Origin: Aeromicrobium sp.
GTDB taxonomy: Bacteria > Actinomycetota > Actinomycetes > Propionibacteriales > Nocardioidaceae
Assembly (NCBI GenBank): GCA_025965435.1
Contig: JAOPWZ010000098.1
Span: 1 to 41,133, forward strand
Direction: 5' to 3'
Length of the DNA stretch: 41,133 nucleotides
Each line of letters starts with the position of its first letter. Position 1 is the first letter of the stretch. Positions 38,636 through 41,133 of the stretch are shown one piece after another. A program made the position numbers and the translations under genes. The notes beneath the pieces are model-generated. The model saw only the letters and a list, made by a program, of their open reading frames with translations. It was not told the origin of the DNA and made no database searches.

Positions 38636-39707
38636 TCAGACCTCCTTCGTCTGGAGCCAGGTGTCGCGCTGCTGGGAGAAGCGCGCGAACGGCTCGGCGT
38701 ACACGTGGTCGAAGAGAGCCGACGGGCCCGCCGCTGGAGTCCCCTGCGCAACGCCCAAAGCACGTTCGACCTCCGCAGCGCACCGCTGCCCGATCTGCGC
38801 TCGTGCCGCGTCGTCTAGTTCGCCGGCCTCGCGCAAGTAGGCCTCGATCCGCTCGATGGGATCGGTGCCGATCCACGCTTCGTGGTCGGCGTCGGTCACG
38901 TACTTGGTGGGATCGTCCGCGGTGTTGTGCGCGCCGGCACGCCAGGTGAGGGACTCGATCAGCGTGGGGCCCTCGCCCGATCGTGCTCGTTCGACAGCCT
39001 CGGTCATCACGGCGTTCACGGCCAGCAGGTCGTTGCCGTCCACGTAGGCACCGTGAATGCCGTAACCGGCGGCGCGGTCCGCGAACGTGCGGCCCGCCGT
39101 CTGCTTGGCGCGAGGAGTGGAGATGGCCCACCCGTTGTTCTGCAGGAAGAAGATGACCGGTGCCTTCAAGACGCCGGCGAGGTTGAGCGACTCGTGGAAG
39201 TCCCCCTCGGACGAAGCGCCGTCGCCGACGAAGGTGGTGACGACCCCGTCCTTGCCCTGCTGCTTGAGACCCCACGCGACACCGACGGCCTGAGGCAGCT
39301 GCGCGGCGAGCGAGATCTGGATGGGCAGGATGTTGACGCCGTCAGGGATGACACATCCTCCGGGGTGCCCCATGAAGTACAGAGCGAAGTTCTCCAGCGG
39401 CATGCCGTGGCGAAGGATGGCCGGCAGCTCGCGGTACTGCGGAGCGATCCAGTCGCGAGACGGGTCGAGCGCCGAAGCGGCGCCTACCACGGAAGCCTCC
39501 TGCCCTCGGACGGACGAGAAAGTTCCGAATCGACCCTGCCGCTGGAGGCTCGTGGCCTTCTCGTCGAACGTGCGCGCCAGAAGCATCCACTCGAACGCCT
39601 CGAGCGTCGCAGCAGGGCTCATCTCGGTCGCGCCGAGTGGGCTTCCTGAGGTGTCAAGGAGCCTGAACGGCTCGATCGCCTCGACCGGCGGTGTGAATCT
39701 CGTCATG
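38636..39707 (-). CDS. 2-oxoacid dehydrogenase E1 alpha subunit
   Basis: RGQEASVVGAASALDPSRDWIAPQYRELPAILRHGMPLENFALYFMGHPGG...VGDGASSEGDFHESLNLAGVLKAPVIFFLQNNGWAISTP (TPP motif). Confidence 0.92.
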
Positions 39708-39854
39708 CATTCAGCGTTGCATGCAGACCTACATGTAAGCAACGATTTCCGAGAATTATTCTGTCCGTAACACTGTTAAGCCTGCAATTGCGGTGCATCA
39801 ATCGCGCCAAGGTTGAGGTACGGTCGTCCAACACCTGACCAGAACGAGGCCGCA

Positions 39855-40067
39855 ATGATTGAAAAAGGGAAGCGCGTCTTGGTGCGCGACGCAAATCACG
39901 ACGCGATGCGGAATAGCAGGAGGATTTCAAGCATCGGGGGTATCTATCGCCCATCCGAGCGTCTCGCGGGATGGCTCCAATCGGCTTGTGATGCCCTAGA
40001 TCCCGGCTCCCCCCGTTCGCCGGAGTGGGTCAAGTCCGGAGAGGTGTACCGTCTGCTCCCGATGTAG
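39855..40067 (+). CDS. Hypothetical small protein (70 aa), low-confidence
   Basis: MIEKGKRVLVRDANHDAMRNSRRISSIGGIYRPSERLAGWLQSACDALDPGSPRSPEWVKSGEVYRLLPM; locally AT-rich and no recognised domain. Confidence 0.3.
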   Translation: MIEKGKRVLVRDANHDAMRNSRRISSIGGIYRPSERLAGWLQSACDALDPGSPRSPEWVKSGEVYRLLPM

Positions 40068-40312
40068 CGATGAACGCATCGACGCCGTCTTCAGCACCTG
40101 TTGAAACAGTAGGTCGAGGTCAGCTGGTGACACCCTTCCGAAGTGCCTGTTTTCCGTGTTACGAGCGCCCCGCCCGCCACCGCTCCGGGTCACCGAGCCG
40201 GGACGATGTGCCCGGTGTTGACCACCATTTGCGGGCACTTGTGTACGTAACGTCCCGGCCAAACCGTGCGCAGGTGCCCAGAAGCTGCGGTCAGCGTGAG
40301 ACCGGACGTGAC

Positions 40313-40352
40313 GAAGGCCCCTGATCAGCATTTCTGCTGGCCAGGGGCCTTC
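40313..40352. terminator. Strong hairpin, probable tRNA terminator
   Basis: GAAGGCCCCTG-ATCAGCA-TTTC-TGCTGGC-CAGGGGCCTTC; long near-perfect stem immediately downstream of the tRNA 3' fragment on the minus strand. Confidence 0.7.
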
Positions 40353-40354
40353 AT

Positions 40355-40393
40355 TGGTAGCGGGGACAGGATTTGAACCTGTGACCTCTGGGT
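40355..40393 (-). pseudogene. tRNA 3'-end fragment (probably tRNA-Met), candidate att site
   Basis: Minus strand ACCCAGAGGTCACAGGTTCAAATCCTGTCCCCGCTACCA: T-arm, acceptor 3' strand and CCA; no matching AGCGGGG 5' half or D-arm found to the right. Confidence 0.75.
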
Positions 40394-40700
40394 CAGAAGA
40401 CCGACCGACGCTGGCTCATCGCGACCATCGCGCTCCCGGCCAACACTCTCGTGCCGTCCGCGTGGCGGAGCCAAATGGTGCATGAGGTCAAACCCGACGC
40501 ATCGTCGATCTTCCCGACCCGGCCGCCGGCCACGAGCTCCTCGTCGGCGAGCGCGTTGCTGACGAACCGGACGTCGACATGCTTGACCAGCGCCGAGTTG
40601 CCCGTCCAGGCGATCAGCAAGTCCCAGACATACGCAAGGTTCGTCGGTCCCTGGTTGACGGGGCGTTCGTCGAGGCCGAGCTTCGATGCGACTTGTCCTT
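40394..40700 (-). pseudogene. MaoC-like (hot-dog) dehydratase, C-terminal fragment
   Basis: SKLGLDERPVNQGPTNLAYVWDLLIAWTGNSALVKHVDVRFVSNALADEELVAGGRVGKIDDASGLTSCTIWLRHADGTRVLAGSAMVAMSQ, lacking a proper N-terminus. Confidence 0.65.
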
Positions 40701-40903
40701 GCGCCCGCCGCCGCAAGGAGCGGGAACGGCGAGGCGAGCTGCCGAGCGAAGTGGTGCACGCGGAAACAGGCGCCGTCCGCGCCGACCTCCTCGGCAGCCA
40801 CCGCCAGGTCGATGGACTGCAACAGCGCATCGGATGCCGTCCGCGCCTGCGAGTGTGGCGAGGGGGTCCAGTGACCAAACGACAGGAAGCCGATCTTCTT
40901 CAT
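40700..40903 (-). pseudogene. LLM-class flavin-dependent oxidoreductase, N-terminal fragment
   Basis: MKKIGFLSFGHWTPSPHSQARTASDALLQSIDLAVAAEEVGADGACFRVHHFARQLASPFPLLAAAGA, then abrupt loss of homology. Confidence 0.7.
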
Positions 40904-41133
40904 GGTGCGACAACCGACGACGCCGTCGCCTTCTTCCCGCGGCTCACCACGGGGAGCCTCGCCCGTTCGCCGGCGTAGGTCTTTCGAGTCGGGCTAGCCG
41001 ACTGGTGGCGGTATGCAGCAGTCTTGTACGCGCTCGCCTCCAGGCTTGCGGATGTCCTGTCCGCTCTGCAGGCCGGAGTCGCGGTCCTGGCGGCTGTTGA
41101 TAGAGCCCCGGCCCGAGCGCCTCGCGAGGGTCC

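Noticed and set aside
39996-40331. 111-aa minus-strand ORF near the tRNA scar considered as an integrase relic
   Set aside because: No tyrosine-recombinase motif (R..HxxR..Y) visible; not supported.
40451-41100. Plus-strand ORFs of ~175 aa at the right end
   Set aside because: Antisense to the LLM/MaoC fragments; no domain recognised.

Overview
This 41 kb window is high-GC and looks actinobacterial (Nocardioidaceae-like by gene content; inferred). It reads as four blocks. (1) About 1.5-11.3 kb: an L-arabinose operon on the minus strand, with a YtfQ/YtfR/YtfT/YjfF-type sugar ABC transporter, a LacI regulator and araB-araD-araA. It is headed by a perfect 24-bp LacI-type palindrome overlapping the promoter, and a near-identical site lies inside araB. 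(2) About 11.4-15.3 kb: an MMPL transporter with a two-component system. (3) About 15.5-20.3 kb: a compact clock-like operon, kaiC-kaiB-kaiB-(PAS-GGDEF-EAL). It is bordered by a truncated GAF(-ANTAR) gene on one side and an IS481-like transposase remnant on the other. (4) About 20.4-39.7 kb: a catabolic locus with a lipoate ligase-like protein, an APH-like kinase, an acyl-CoA dehydrogenase, an old-yellow-enzyme/FAD oxidoreductase, a GntR regulator, a YbaK-type editing deacylase, a branched-chain amino-acid ABC transporter, an SDR, a DadA-like oxidase, RidA, an Asp/Glu racemase-like protein and a complete 2-oxoacid dehydrogenase (E1a/E1b/E2/E3). This suggests uptake and oxidation of an unusual amino acid. 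The right end holds a tRNA-Met 3'-end fragment (candidate att site) fused to a chimeric LLM/MaoC pseudogene. The most interesting candidates are the KaiC/KaiB/KaiB module with a c-di-GMP output protein and the amino-acid oxidation locus with its own tRNA-editing protein. All calls come from reading the sequence and ORF track; no database search was run.
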